In this document: positions 24,550-37,104 of the stretch, piece after piece
Position numbering within the stretch: the stretch's first letter is position 1
How the letters are laid out: each line of letters begins with the position of its first letter
DNA from: Pampus argenteus
Taxonomy: Eukaryota > Chordata > Actinopteri > Scombriformes > Stromateidae
DNA: 64,000 nucleotides
Assembly (NCBI GenBank): GCA_036937835.1
Contig: CM072860.1
Span: forward strand, 2,505,501 to 2,569,500
Direction of reading: 5' to 3'
Program-made: the position numbers and the translations under genes
The notes under the pieces: generated by a model
The model's database searches: none
What the model was told of the DNA's origin: nothing
Seen by the model: the letters and a program-made list of their open reading frames with translations, nothing else

Positions 24550-26931
24550 CTGTGAGGATAAAAGCAATTATATCGGTAAAATTGAAGGAAATGTTGTTTT
24601 TTCTGGCGTCTTTTTTCCCCAGTAAGAATATGGTGAAGGCCAGTACTTGGAATAAGCTCAGAAAAGAGTCCAGAGATGCTTTGAACCTCTGCCTAGTTCC
24701 TAAAGTTAGTTAGTTTTGTATTTTTATTAGAATATTGCTTGCCAACATCTTCAGTTAAAGCCAGGCAGCGTATAAATATTACCCCTCAATGGTGCTGCAT
24801 TTCCTTACATGTCTCTGCAAATAGTTTCACATTCCTTGCCTGTTTCATACTTTGAGTAGTTGATAGAAGTGATAGATAAGCTAACATACTGAAGAATGTT
24901 GTATGTATAAGACACTGCAGGAGAGAAAGTGTAATCAAGACTGATGTAAAGACAGAGGGACAGAACGAACAGAAAGTCTCTTCAGCAGCCTCAGATGAAA
25001 ACCAAGATTGAGGCCTCCAACCACAGCCTGTCACCATATGAGCTGTCAGCCAGCCAGGATGTGATACGCAGGAAGTTTAGTTTGCTATTAGATTAGTACA
25101 AAAACAACAAAAAAAGCAGCTGGCCTCCACACTAGGAACCTGTCTTTTCTTCTAAACTCGTTCTGTACCCAGTAAAACCGAAATGGAGCGAAGCAAACGT
25201 TGCACAAAAGGATCGCTGATGCAAACATGAACCAAGATCGTATCAGTTCGGACAGACACATGTGCTTCAGCAAACTGCAACTGTGTCACTGCAGTTATTA
25301 TGAAACAAGTTGGAAACTCAGCTGTTACTTCTCTCCAAGGCATTGATTTACAAAGCTGTGTTTAGATGTATTTTTAGTACTGTACTGGTTAGTTTGGTAA
25401 GACCAAACCGTCTGATTTTTTTGGCTCAGCTTCTTCAAAGTGACGCTCATATTAAACTTGTTTTTTTCCTTCATTTAAAATCGTTTTGGAAAAGCTAACC
25501 CTTAATTTAACATTTTTGGACGACAGCTACCTGTAGCTTTAGATAGTGGAGGCTTGTTAGCACTTGCTAACATATTTTCTGTTGACATTGTTCTCTTAAA
25601 GCTTATACAAGTAGTGAAACTTTGACTAGCTAGCACACAAAAAAATATGTATATATTGTATATTTTCAATCTTTTTAAGCCTTTCTTGCTAACCTTTTAT
25701 CATAGATGCTAACTTCTGTTTTAGGACGGAGAAACGTAAAGTAATAGCAAACCGAACTTAATGCGCCACAACGGTACCAATGTTCCTTTAAAAGGACCGC
25801 AGGTTTCACAGTTAGCATTTTAATGTCCATCTTGATTCAAACGTATGGCTTCAGGTTAGCTTTTGTAAGGATAATTTGATCAAAATAAATGTTATTGAAT
25901 TCAAATAACTCAATGTTCTGAAATGTAACGTGATGATTTCCACATACAGGAACACAGTATGTCACAGTATTGCCTGCCATTATTCACTCAGTGAGGACCA
26001 CAGCCGGGGTTCGAAATGGACGGAGCTTCAATAGGACGACAAGACAGAGAATGAAGTGCAGATGTGGAACAAGTTACAACTAAAACAAAGAATGTTTCCC
26101 CCTCGGCAGTCCGACTTGGATATACTGATGGGCAGAGGAGCGTTTGTGAAATGAGGATGAGTCTTTGCTACTTCATTCTTCAGTGTTTCTGTGTTATATA
26201 AGCCTGTCTAAACAGTCGATGCTCATTCGGTAAAACCAACACAGATCATCTCACTTCTAACATCCAGACAGGGTTTCTACATTGCCTCTTACAGCAAATA
26301 GGACAAAAGCCAGTTTGTCAATATGTTGCAAAATATTTTTTGGAAAAGGCAATGCATCACTTGAGCTTTTATTAAAACCAGATGTCATCCATATTCATTT
26401 CAGTATTTTTTTAATGGATTATGACAAATCCAAAGAGATAGCCTTCTGCAAGGGAGTGTGCAAGAGTTTTAAAAGACATTTTTGCTGATAAATTGCCAAA
26501 AAGTATTTTCACAAGTCACATCTTTAATTTTCTTTTTTTTTGCAGGAAATTATTTAAACTTAGTTAGCCCAAGATCATCTCTGAGAGATTTAATACTACA
26601 AAAACAGACGAGAAAATATGCGAAGGTTTCCTGACCAAAAAAGAGATTTAAAGATTTATTAAGTATCATAGATCAAAAGGGCAACTTCTGATTTACTGTG
26701 AAACCTGGCGAGACACAGAAGACATCTTCAGGGCCAACTGGATGACAGGAAAACCAAAAGTTACATAAATGTACTGAAAAAATATGAAAAGAAGAAAAAT
26801 TAAGGAAATATCAGACAGCCAACGCTGACTGTAGATCTACTTACCATTTACTAACAGAGTTTACTCTCTGGTGTCTCTGGTGCGAATGAGTTTACACGGA
26901 AATGGTTTTACAAATGAAGTTCTTCTCACTT

Positions 26932-26966
<35 letters not shown>

Positions 26967-28600
26967 GACAGTAAGAGGAAGTGTATTCATACACGTGTTA
27001 AAAGTAACATGCACCAATGCAAACATTTCATGACCTGATAATGACAACAAGAAGAAGAAGAAGAAGAGGAGATAAATGTTTGTAGTACCTTTTAAGGTTT
27101 TACTTTAGTTTTTATTAACCGGAAAATTTAAAACAATCCCCCACCTTCCATCATCCTGATTTCAGTGTCTAAACCCCACCGATGAGGATTTTATTAGCAG
27201 CTTTAATCAAATCCTAAGAATTATAAAACAATTTCTCTCGCAGCTCTGACGGAGAGACACAAGAAATCCTGGCGAAGCTGCTCTCATATGAAGGCTTTTT
27301 GTCTTGAGCGAGGAGAACAGGGAGTGCTGTGAGATGATATCTCTCTGTAGACTTCATTAGATGCCAGATCGCACCGCCTGAACTGTAAACTTTGAAGCTG
27401 TGTTTGAGAATCCTGTCCAAGTAAAGTGGACGTAGAGTGAATGTTTAAATGTTACTGGGGCCCAGTGACTTTTATTTTGTGTTGAATCGGTTTGTTTGTT
27501 CTGCAACACACTGAAGTGAAATAAATACCGAGGGATGTTTGTTCACTTTTGCAGTTATATATCGGGTCTAGAGAGACATCTACAGTTTATGGCGTGTTTG
27601 ATGCATTCAGAGGTGACGTAGCCCTATGGCATTGATATCAATGATCTCAGTTCTTGTAATTCAACTCCTCCCAAACTTCTGGCAGCTGGACGGACGCTGG
27701 CTGCCAGCTTCCCCCGGTGTCCATCTCATGGATCCTTATCCTGCCCTCTGGGTGCACGAATGTGATTTGCAAATTTTATGACCCTCTGTTATCCAGACTG
27801 TTTCTGCAGTAACTCTGTATTGTGAGCCCCAGTACTGTAGTATTTGTAGCACTGCGCTCTTTATGCTCAAGTTCAGCAGATTCTTATCTGTGCGCTGATT
27901 GCTCAACTCGATCATTTAAAGGATTTTAACACAACACGACACATGTGAAAGCCTAAAGGGAAATCATGACATGCCAGACGTGCTTTATGCTAGAAAATCT
28001 GTAAAACTAAAACATAAAAAGAAGGGAAAAAAAACCCTCTGACTTACAGAGCCTGCAAGAATACTTATATTACAGTGTATTGTGCAATCTTTTATGCTGT
28101 ATTGCACATCATCTTATTTATCCTAACTATGAGCTAGCAAACTGGGAAAGCTGTTAATGTAACCCTGCTAGCGCTAATCGAACAAACATGGGACATGCTG
28201 GATCACTTATTCATGTGAGTTGCTCTAAATGGAAACATTAATGTTTTCTGTTGTAATGCTAGTCATGGTATTATCAGTTAAATGGAAATAATTGAAACAA
28301 ATAATAAGATGAATTTAAAATTTACCTGCACAACATTAAAATATCACGTAGTTCTTTTATAGTTTCTCTTTAATTCCTGAATAATGAATATATATCATAT
28401 ACTATACATACATTAAAACATACAAAATGTAATAAAGCTGCAAAAAGGTAAATAAACATACTGTATGTGACGTGACTAAGATGCATTTTAAAAAGCTGCA
28501 TCACTGTTTAAATTACAAGGATAATAAATATCTGAATGTCACATGTATCTTTGCATGACTGCACTGAAATAATTACCATGCTTTGGTCATGAGGAAAACA
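24550..28600. other. Region between the AKAP-like exon and the ccnb3 promoter
   Basis: Probably the 5' intron(s) of the AKAP-like gene (minus strand). No second coding exon is certain. Possible minus-strand donors are ATG/GTAAGT (exon end 26,845) and GAG/GTGAGC (about 28,737). It contains one (TG)n tract (26,936-26,963) and an AAG run near 27,050. Confidence 0.4.
26936..26963 (+). repeat. (TG)n microsatellite
   Basis: About 13 units, just upstream (minus strand) of the candidate 5' exon of the AKAP-like gene. Confidence 0.95.
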
Positions 28601-28609
28601 TCAATAAAA

Positions 28610-29156
28610 CCCTCAACGTTTAAACTGCTATTGGTTGAGAGGACGTTTGAAAATCCACATGCTCCGCCCTCCCTTCCTTCCAGGGTTCGTTGGATTTGAG
28701 ACCTACGAAATAAGGTGGGCGGGTAATTTTTACGCTCACCTCTGAATTCATTTAAACCCTTAAATAAATACCACATGTACACGCTTATATTACACAACAT
28801 AATATCAATATAACACAATGTAATTTCCATACATAACCTGTTTTATTAAGGCGTTTTCTATGAGAATCTGTTTTACTATCGACAGAACGGAAAGAGCCGT
28901 TAATATGAAACGAACGTCCCCCTAGCAACGGCATCCCTAGCAACTCGCTGATTGGCCCGCCTGGCTCAAATTCTGTCCAATGAGAAGAAGGCGCAGCAGA
29001 TTTTTGATCCGCAGCTGAAACACTTTTGTCTGCGCTCTTGTTAATGAAGAAACACGCAAAGCTGGACTGTTTACAAGTGTTAAAAACTGCTGCATGCGGT
29101 GTTTATCGACCACAAAACAAGCGACTAAAGCAGACGAGCGGGAACAATAAGTTAAG
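28610..29156. promoter_or_regulatory. ccnb3 promoter and untranslated exon 1, possibly bidirectional
   Basis: The region carries three NF-Y-type CCAAT boxes: ATTGG at about 28,630 and 28,951-28,955, and CCAAT at 28,977-28,981. The last two are 26 bp apart, a paired layout common in G2/M cyclin promoters. Just upstream are two tandem RFX X-box-like motifs (28,916-28,929 and 28,931-28,944). A donor at 29,156/29,157 (AAG/GTAGGA) probably ends a non-coding exon 1. The divergent AKAP-like gene makes a shared promoter possible. Confidence 0.5.
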
Positions 29157-29317
29157 GTAGGATAAAACATTAATTTAACGGGTTTTAGAGTCATATTTTG
29201 ACACTCTGCGTTACTTCTTGTTATGAGCTAGCTACGCTAAAACCGCTAAACTTTGAACTGCTTTGTTTTTAAAAAACACACCCGCCATTTTTTGGTACTT
29301 GTTCTTTTTGTGGACAG

Positions 29318-29352
29318 GCGGCTGCAGAGTTTGTGTTAGCGGGGATAAAGTC
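29318..29352 (+). other. ccnb3 5'UTR part in the first coding exon
   Basis: Acceptor tttttgtggacag is followed by 35 nt of leader before the ATG at 29,353. The 5'UTR is therefore split between this exon and a probable exon ending at 29,156. Confidence 0.5.
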
Positions 29353-32300
29353 ATGCCTTTACCGAGGGGAAAGAAAGCCACGGTGACCGCTGGGAGCCGG
29401 TTACCTAAACTCAACTCAGCAGCCAGTGAGAACCAGGTAAAAACCAGCCTTCAAGTTGCATCCATGTGCTTCATTTAAATGGTTTTTGCTTATAGCCAGC
29501 AGGTTGTAAACAAAGCAGACATAAACTATTTTTTTCCTTTTGTGTGTGCACAACATGCCTGTGATTTTTGTGGTTTGGTTGTAATATGTTGTTTCCTGTT
29601 TTTTGTGTGTGTGTTGCAGGAGGATGGACCACAAGTCAAGAGGTCGACGTCCCCTCCTCATGGAGCTCCTAAGAAGAGGACAGCCTTTATTGACATCACC
29701 AATGTAAGTCCAGTATCACAGATGGCTTAGAGAGAGACACTCATACGTACTGTAAAGGTCTCCATCGATCACCAACATCGGCCTATCAGGGTTTTCCAGC
29801 AGGATATTCGTTTGCACGTCTCATTTGCAGCAGATTTTAAAGTGTTTGTTGGGCAAATGAAATAAAAAGTTGAACCTGAACGCAACATCATCTGGTGACC
29901 AATCACAATGCGTACAGGTATCGTCCCTGGTAGATACCTGTAGGTGGTGTTTCTGTCTCCTCACAGCATCCGTACTGTTGCTCTTATATAGTCGTAGTAA
30001 TGTCAACCTCCACCAATCTCAAAATTGTCACAGCATCAGAAAAGCATCCCAGCAGCTTGACTCTGTTCTCATCAGCCGTCGTGATCGTAGTGCAGCGGAG
30101 ACGTAGACGAGCTTCTGCTGCTCCTCTGCAAACCTTCAGTACGACTAGACGTGAAAAAAACAGCAGCAGAGGTTTGGTTTTTATTGTGTTGCTACCAAAA
30201 CCGTGATGAGATAATTTAGTTTTACTGAATCCTCTCAGCACTGATCCCCGGTGACTGTAATCACCGCTTCTTCCTAAAGAGTCCTTAAGGTTCGTTGACA
30301 TGAAGCTGAGACTTCATCAGCAGCATCATTTTAACAGTGTACTTTAGGAAAACTTTGAGATTTCAGCGGTCTACATCTGAAACATTTTTATGGAGTGTTT
30401 GACAAACTAAATCTAATTTTTTTTAAATTGGATTTTCGTTTTGCTGTAATTTTTAGCAGCTTTTGTAGAAACGAATCAGAGAACCTACAGAAATGGAAAA
30501 AGTCATCTTGATGTAATATATGCGATCAAGAGGTTTTTATACATTTGTAATCACTCAGTTGTGTGTGTTTTTTATTTTGTGGGACATTTTAACCTGACTT
30601 GACTTTGTTTACAGGCCCATAAGGTCCAGATCAGCCTTCCAGGGAGGAAGAAGGAGCCTGCGAAGAAGCAGGTGAAGAAAACGACCTCCGTGTCTGCGAA
30701 GAATCAGGCCAACCAGAAAAAGTAACAAAAGCATCTGTTTTGTTTAATTTTCACATCCCCTGGATTTCATTTCTCGCTCCGTTTCCAGGAGCAGATGTTT
30801 GTTTTTAATTTGCAGCCTCTCCGCGTCTCTGCAGGTCGTCCTCGGTGAGCTCAGAGGGAACGGCGGCCGAGAAAGAATCTGTGAGCTCAGAGGAAGCGGC
30901 GGCCGAAACGGAAAAGACTGACGCTGAGCAGGAGAAACCCAGCGAGGGCCAAGAGGCGGCACGGGCGGATGTGGCAGCGCCAGTAGAAGAGCTGATAGCT
31001 GCTGCGCCCCCTACTGTCCGCGAGGTGCCAGCACACCTCCAAAAACAACCGGTAAGGAAAACGATGCGCCCCAAAGAAAGAAATGAACAAGCAGTTCTGG
31101 AGAAAGGTTGCTAAAAGTCTTTCTTTTCTTTTCTGCCCTTTTCCTGCATCCTTGTAGATCCCAGAGGAGTTTGACATAGACTCTGAGAACACCGAGGATT
31201 GTTTTATGTGTCCGGAGTACGCAAAGGAAATCTTTGACTACCTCAAACAGAGAGAGGTGAGCTAAAACTGAATCCTGGTCATCAAATTTCAAAAGGAGTT
31301 TGAGGCTGTTTCTGAGCAACGTCTTATTAGGAACAAATTCAGCAAAAGTCACCTTTTTTCTGTTTGGTTGCCTGCAGGAGAAGTTTGTCCTCAGCAACTA
31401 CATGCCCGATCAGCCGAGCCTCAACCCGGAGATGAGGGCGATCCTGATCGACTGGCTGGTCGAAGTACAGGTGGGTCCACCGTTAATGAGACTCGCAGAA
31501 GCTGCTACAGACTAAATTTTAAGGGGTCGTGTGCTTCACGAAGAGCTCAGACGTGAACTTGGTGTCCCGCTCCTGTGTTTAGGAGAACTTCGAGCTGTAC
31601 CACGAGACCCTGTACCTGGCTGTGAAGATGACAGACCACTACCTGTCCCACACGCCCGTCCACAGGGACACGCTGCAGCTCGTCGGCTCCACCACCATGC
31701 TCATAGCCTCCAAGTTTGAGGTGAGGACACGCAGCAGTTAAGATTTAACTGTGTATGTCATGAGTAGAGCTGCAGCTCATGATTTTCATTATTGATTCAT
31801 GTGTTGTTGTTGTTGTTGTTGTTTTTTTGTTTTTACAATTAATCAATTAGTAGTTTGGTCTATAAAATGATGAAATTCATCTTTAAGAAAACAATACAAA
31901 TTCTGTTTATGAAAATATTTGGCGCACGATTGTTTTAGTTTTTTTTAAATTTTAGTCCCGTTAGTGCAGCTGGTGGGTTTTATTGTATAAAATAAAGCAG
32001 TTAAGAGGATCAACAAGCTCATCCAAAGACCTTGAGCATATTTATTTAAAATAAATAAAAATAAATCCAGTGTCTGAGGGAGGATTGATTTTTGTTGTTG
32101 TTTTTTCTTACGCTGCTTCGTGTTCGACCTGCAGGAGCGCAGCCCGCCGTGTATCGACGACTTTCTTTATATCTGTGATGATGCGTACAAGAGGGAGGAG
32201 CTTATCTCCATGGAGGCCAACATCCTGCAGGCGCTGTCCTTTGACATCAACATCCCCATCCCCTATCGGTTCCTCCGGCGCTATGCCAAGGTGTGTGTGT

Positions 32301-33379
32301 GAGAGAGATTTTTTTATTATTTATTTTTGACTTGATTGCTCTTCAGCCTCTTGAAGTCTGCCTCCCCCTCCTGAGTGTATGTTTTTCTTTTTCTCCGTGC
32401 AGTGTGTGGACGCAGGCATGGACACGCTGACTCTGGCTCGTTACTTCTGCGAGATGAGCCTCATGGAAATGGACTTGGTGCCGGAGCGCGGCTCGCTGCT
32501 GGCGTCGGCCTGCCTGCTGATGGCGCTGGTCACCAAAGATCTGGGCGGATGGGTGAGTTCACCGAGGACGGTTTCAACGTCACGTCTCTGCTCTCCTCAC
32601 CGTTCTCTATTCTCTCCCTCAGTGCGCCACAGCTGCTACACTTTTTATTATTGTACTGTAGTGGGAGTTTTGACAAGACTTCTGAAGTCCAGTTATTTTC
32701 TCTTCCCACATACTCCTTTTTTTTATTAAAGGAATTTTTATCCTCAAATTGGCTCCTTACATTTTAGCCGCCGTGGTTCCAGTTCAGCTCCCGGCAGTAT
32801 TAGTGTCTACAGTGTGATGTGGACTTTGATCCAGTTTGTGTGTTATTGAACATCGATCCCGAGCCTGCAGCTCTGCGTGATGAACAAATCTACTTTCAAT
32901 TTGAATGTAAATGCTCGCCGCAGTAGTACGAGCGACATTTTATGTCTTTATAAATGTTTGTGTAACATACTGAAACTATAGAGACTGAGTAGTGAATCTG
33001 TTGCATGGTTTTTATAGCTTAAAGGGTTCAACGGTGCATTTTTTTTATTTGTTTGTTTGTTTGTCGTGCTTCAGGCTCCCATCCTGCAGTTCCACTCCGG
33101 GTATCAGGCGTCAGATTTGGCGCCCGTCGTCAGAAGGCTCTACGTGATGCTGCTGGCGCCTCCTGACGATAAACTGAGAGCCATCAGGAACAAATACTCC
33201 CACAAGTAAGTAGACAATTCTTCGTTATGCAGCCATGTATCAAAAGACTTCATTTACATAAAGTGCATAATATTTTCTTGGCATTAATTTGATTCATATA
33301 ATTTATTTTCAGGGTGTTTTTTGAAGTTGCATCTTTACCATTGGTCGACCTTGACGTCTTGGAGAAAGCTTTATCTTAA
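29353..33379 (+). CDS. ccnb3: Cyclin B3 (complete, 11 coding exons, 441 aa)
   Basis: Coding exons: 29353-29436, 29620-29703, 30615-30721, 30835-31051, 31158-31256, 31378-31470, 31583-31720, 32135-32290, 32403-32552, 33075-33205, 33313-33379. All junctions are GT..AG with matching phases and sum to 442 codons with the stop. Residues 1-56 are basic and end with the destruction box RTAFIDITN (48-56), the RxxF form typical of cyclin B3. An acidic, Ala/Glu-rich linker (about 93-164) follows. The N-terminal cyclin box starts near residue 200 and contains MRAILIDWLVEVQ (216-228), HRDTLQLVG and ASKFEE; the C-terminal cyclin fold runs from about 327 to 430. The protein partners CDK1/CDK2 and, in vertebrates, promotes the metaphase-anaphase transition, notably in oocyte meiosis I. 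The length matches non-mammalian cyclin B3; mammals have a greatly enlarged exon that is absent here. The start ATG lies in exon 2 after the acceptor at 29,317. Confidence 0.95.
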
Positions 33380-33535
33380 TGAGAGGTCACCACCCCCCCC
33401 CACCCCCCACTCCCAAAAAACGAGTCTCAATTGAATGAAAATATTTTTAAAAAAATCTCTCCACAAAAAGCTGTACATTTGTTAATATGTTTAATATTTA
33501 TACGTGTTGTCTAGTTTTTATATAATGGAAATAAA
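33380..33535 (+). terminator. ccnb3 3'UTR with polyadenylation signal
   Basis: AATAAA at 33,530-33,535 lies about 150 nt past the stop and is the nearest canonical signal. Further AATAAA motifs near 33,756, 33,956 and 33,996 could give longer 3'UTRs. Confidence 0.55.
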
Positions 33536-35365
33536 TCTTTGAGTTTCATTCCAGTTTGTGATGGAAAAGAGTTTTAAAGTGGGCATTTGTTTTTGTTTTT
33601 TTACCATTTTGGCGACTTTTTATTGTGTTAAACTTTTTGAATACAAATGTTTTTTGCATTTTTATGAGTTTTATAAAAAAAAAAGAAAAATCTTAATTCA
33701 TGAGGTCGTTTATAAACTGTCTGTGTGTGTGCAGCAGATAGTAGTGACATTTCTTAAAAAATAAATTATGGCAGGACGGAGGAGTTGAATTATGCACTGG
33801 CCCACATGTTTTCTAGGTTGTTGTTGTTGTTGTAGACATTGGCAGGTTTTATTTTCATACGTTGTACAGTGTTTATCATGTTAATATCACTAAACTAATT
33901 ATTTGTATAAAAGACAACCAGATGCTATTTTTAAATGGCTGTCACGCATACTCTTAAAATAAAGATGATCTTTTTCTGTGTTCTTATATATTAAAATAAA
34001 GGCTCAATTTGTTCTTTTTTTTTATTTTTTATTTTTTTATGGTCACAGGAATAACAAAGTTTAACCACTAGAGGTCAGTGATGCACCGTGTTTCCTTCTG
34101 CTTGTTATACTGAGTTTAAAAGTTCCTCAAGGCTCAGAAACAAGAGGTTATATTTAATGATTAATAGACATAAGAGAGCCACTATAGATTTGTAGTATAA
34201 TATAAGTGACTGTTAAAAGTTTAAAACTGAAGTTTGGTGGTTTGTACTGATGCTCAGTCAGGCTTTTTTTTTAAATTTAATACTCACATCCCCAAATATA
34301 AATCTGAAGTGTGTTTTGTTAGAGACAAAAACAACAACACAGTAATGTATATCAGACTTTGGAGACACACACACACACTACTTAAAAGCAGGTTTATATT
34401 CGTTAAACTAAAGGATGAAAGTCTTGGATGACGGTGTCAAGTAAATCCTTGCTTGTAAAACAATGAGATGAGCAGGATTACTTAAAGCTGATGTTTTTCA
34501 CTCTGTGCACGGTTGAGTAAGTTTAAAGACAATTGTTGGTACTTTTAAAGGCTCATTTCACCTCTTTTTACAGAAGCTGAGAACGGCTGTATCACAATCA
34601 CAGTTTAGATCAAACACAAGAAGTCTTCAGGTGTTTCTCGTCCATGTCTCCAACCCGCTTTCCTTTCCATCATTAAATCTAATAAAAGCAAAGGTCCCAT
34701 CATATTATGACCAGGAGTTAATCAAGCTGCCATTTGTCTTTAATGATGCTGATAATTAGCTAGTTTCTGTTCTCCAGAGATGCAGAGCAACAGTTTGAAT
34801 CTGAAATCTAGCTCACAGAAACCTGCTGTAGCTGTGCAACGTGGAGGAAAAGGTGTGGAGCTCGGACAGACTAAACTTTAGAAAACTTTCCTGTCGAGCG
34901 TTGTGCACAGAGACTAGTCGCACTAAACGAGGCGCTTTAAACTACAGATTTTACGTCTTCAGCGGCCACAGTGGAGCTTTTCAAGTCGAGTCTTGACAAC
35001 ATCGAGACGTTTGATTGCAGAAAAGGACGGACAGATTTGCCTCTTAATGGTGGATTTCTCACACTTTAGGTGCAGTTTTGAAGTTTTGGTAGTACCGTAC
35101 CTCTATAATAAATATAATATTGCTGGAAAAGCCACTTATTTAATGTACGAATTACTTCCTGTTAGCACATGAAATGTCTCACACACACACACAGATATAA
35201 ATACAGTATATGGAACATCGCCAATTCAATTCAGCGTCCGTCACTTCACACAAACACACTTCACTTCTGCGCCTAGAGACATCTGAGCCCTTTCTTCCTC
35301 TGTTATTCCCTCGATCAATTAAAGTGATTGATTGGCTGCCCTGTGTGCTTGTGTAAGTGAGAGTC

Positions 35366-35373
35366 AGTGCGTG

Positions 35374-35410
<37 letters not shown>
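35366..35410 (+). repeat. (GT)n/(GC)n microsatellite
   Basis: Alternating purine-pyrimidine run of GTGC and GT units ending in GCGCGCACAC, a Z-DNA-prone sequence. Confidence 0.85.
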
Positions 35411-35411
<1 letters not shown>

Positions 35412-36255
35412 CACGTCCACCCAGTTCACTCGAAGCCACGGATCCCAATAAGTGTGTCTGATTAAAGTATGCTGCTGGAGATGGAGCAGATACGCATCAG
35501 ATCCGCTGCTGCCGAGCTGCATATGAGCTTATTGATCAGCGGAAACGAGGCGAGTCTTCTGCTGTTAAAGACTTCTGTCGATGTTTGAATGAGTTGGAGA
35601 AGAAAGCGATAACTGTTGTTTTCCTGAAGGGGAGGAAACTTTCCTTTTATCCACAATCACATAATGTTGTTTAATGTCTTTGGACAGCTACTGTTAGCAT
35701 TGAGCTAACATAAGCAACCATTGTGAAGTTCAAACTGCATGTAGAGTCACATGTTCGGTTCAGGCTCAGTGTGTGTGTGTCACATGACCTGCAATACCCA
35801 CAGTGGCCACATCAACAACACAACTACTATTAACCAGCAGTACATTTTACTCTGTTAGCTGTACTTAAAATGACCTCATCCTTATTTCATAATCATTTTG
35901 TTTTATGTCCTCATCTATTTCAGCCGCTTTGAATTTGGCTCACAGAATAGCCCGATTCACTCTTTTCAGTGATTGATTAGTTAGATCTATACCTCTAAAG
36001 ACTTTTCAGACACATTTGTTGTAAATCTTGTACAAGGCCAATTAGCCGAACACAGATTTTGGCTGTGAGGTGATCATGATGGAGGCTTTGTCTCAGATCG
36101 CTGCATCAGCAGAACCGGCTGCAACCTGAAATATTTAAGGAGAAATTCTTTATACTACAATACTAATACGTTTCTCTACGTATGTGTCATGCTGCGTTTC
36201 CTGTTGCTCACTGATACACGGTGTGTCTGAGTCTGCTTGCACTTGTCTGCTCACG

Positions 36256-36256
<1 letters not shown>

Positions 36257-36291
<35 letters not shown>
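36257..36291 (+). repeat. (TG)n microsatellite
   Basis: About 17 units. A second run lies at 36,487-36,518. Confidence 0.95.
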
Positions 36292-36292
<1 letters not shown>

Positions 36293-36483
36293 TGGTTAAT
36301 TGTCTCGGCCACACCACGTTACCATTAGCATTCCCCAGCTGGACGAGGAGAAAAGGGCAACCTCACCCTGCCTGAGAAACGAGGGATTGAGAGAGAGAGA
36401 GAAAAGACAGATCGGGAGGCGAGAAAATAGATGAGCCAAAACAATAGAGCTTCTTGGATTTGGTTGTTTGTTACTCTTGATGA

Positions 36484-36521
<38 letters not shown>

Positions 36522-37104
36522 ATGGATGCAGTGGACGGAGCCAATGAATACATCATGAGAGACGTCGCTCTGTGTGTTTAAACAGTATAAATAATAAATA
36601 TATATTATTATAATAAGGTGTAATAAAAACGCAGCTCTTTAGCCTGAAATTAAAATGTTTACATATTTTTATTTTTTATTTTTATGGAAGTTGTAAACCT
36701 TAATGCTTAAACGAGTTTCTGCTTTGTTTTCTGTATCCTCAGATGTATTTTATTTATTCATTACGAGCGTCTGGTTTTGATCAATACGGCACTTTTAATT
36801 GTAATGTTGACAACAGATGGCAACTAAAATTTTCATTATGTTTATTACATTACATACAGAATCATCATTTAACTTTAATCTGAAGGCATATTTTTGCTGT
36901 AATATTTGGGCACATTAAACAGATTAAGGAGTGTGTGATGCCAGCTTTAACACACTGCGTACTTGTACTTTGTTTTGACCAATCAAAACTTACTTGTAGT
37001 ATTTTTTTAACTACAGGATTCTTTGATTAGTGCATTAATTTGTGCTCATATTTAAATAACTTTTTAAATAATTGGAGATATTGTAAAACAGACTTATACT
37101 ACTT

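Noticed and set aside
26000..26020. tRNA B-box-like GGTTCGAAAT
   Set aside because: Lacks the CC ending and any matching A box or cloverleaf. No tRNA was found in the window.
31011..31397. 128-codon minus-strand ORF across ccnb3 exons
   Set aside because: Antisense shadow of well-supported ccnb3 exons and introns.
34064..34080. CTCF-like CCACTAGAGGTCAG
   Set aside because: Breaks the GGC core; weaker than the two sites reported.
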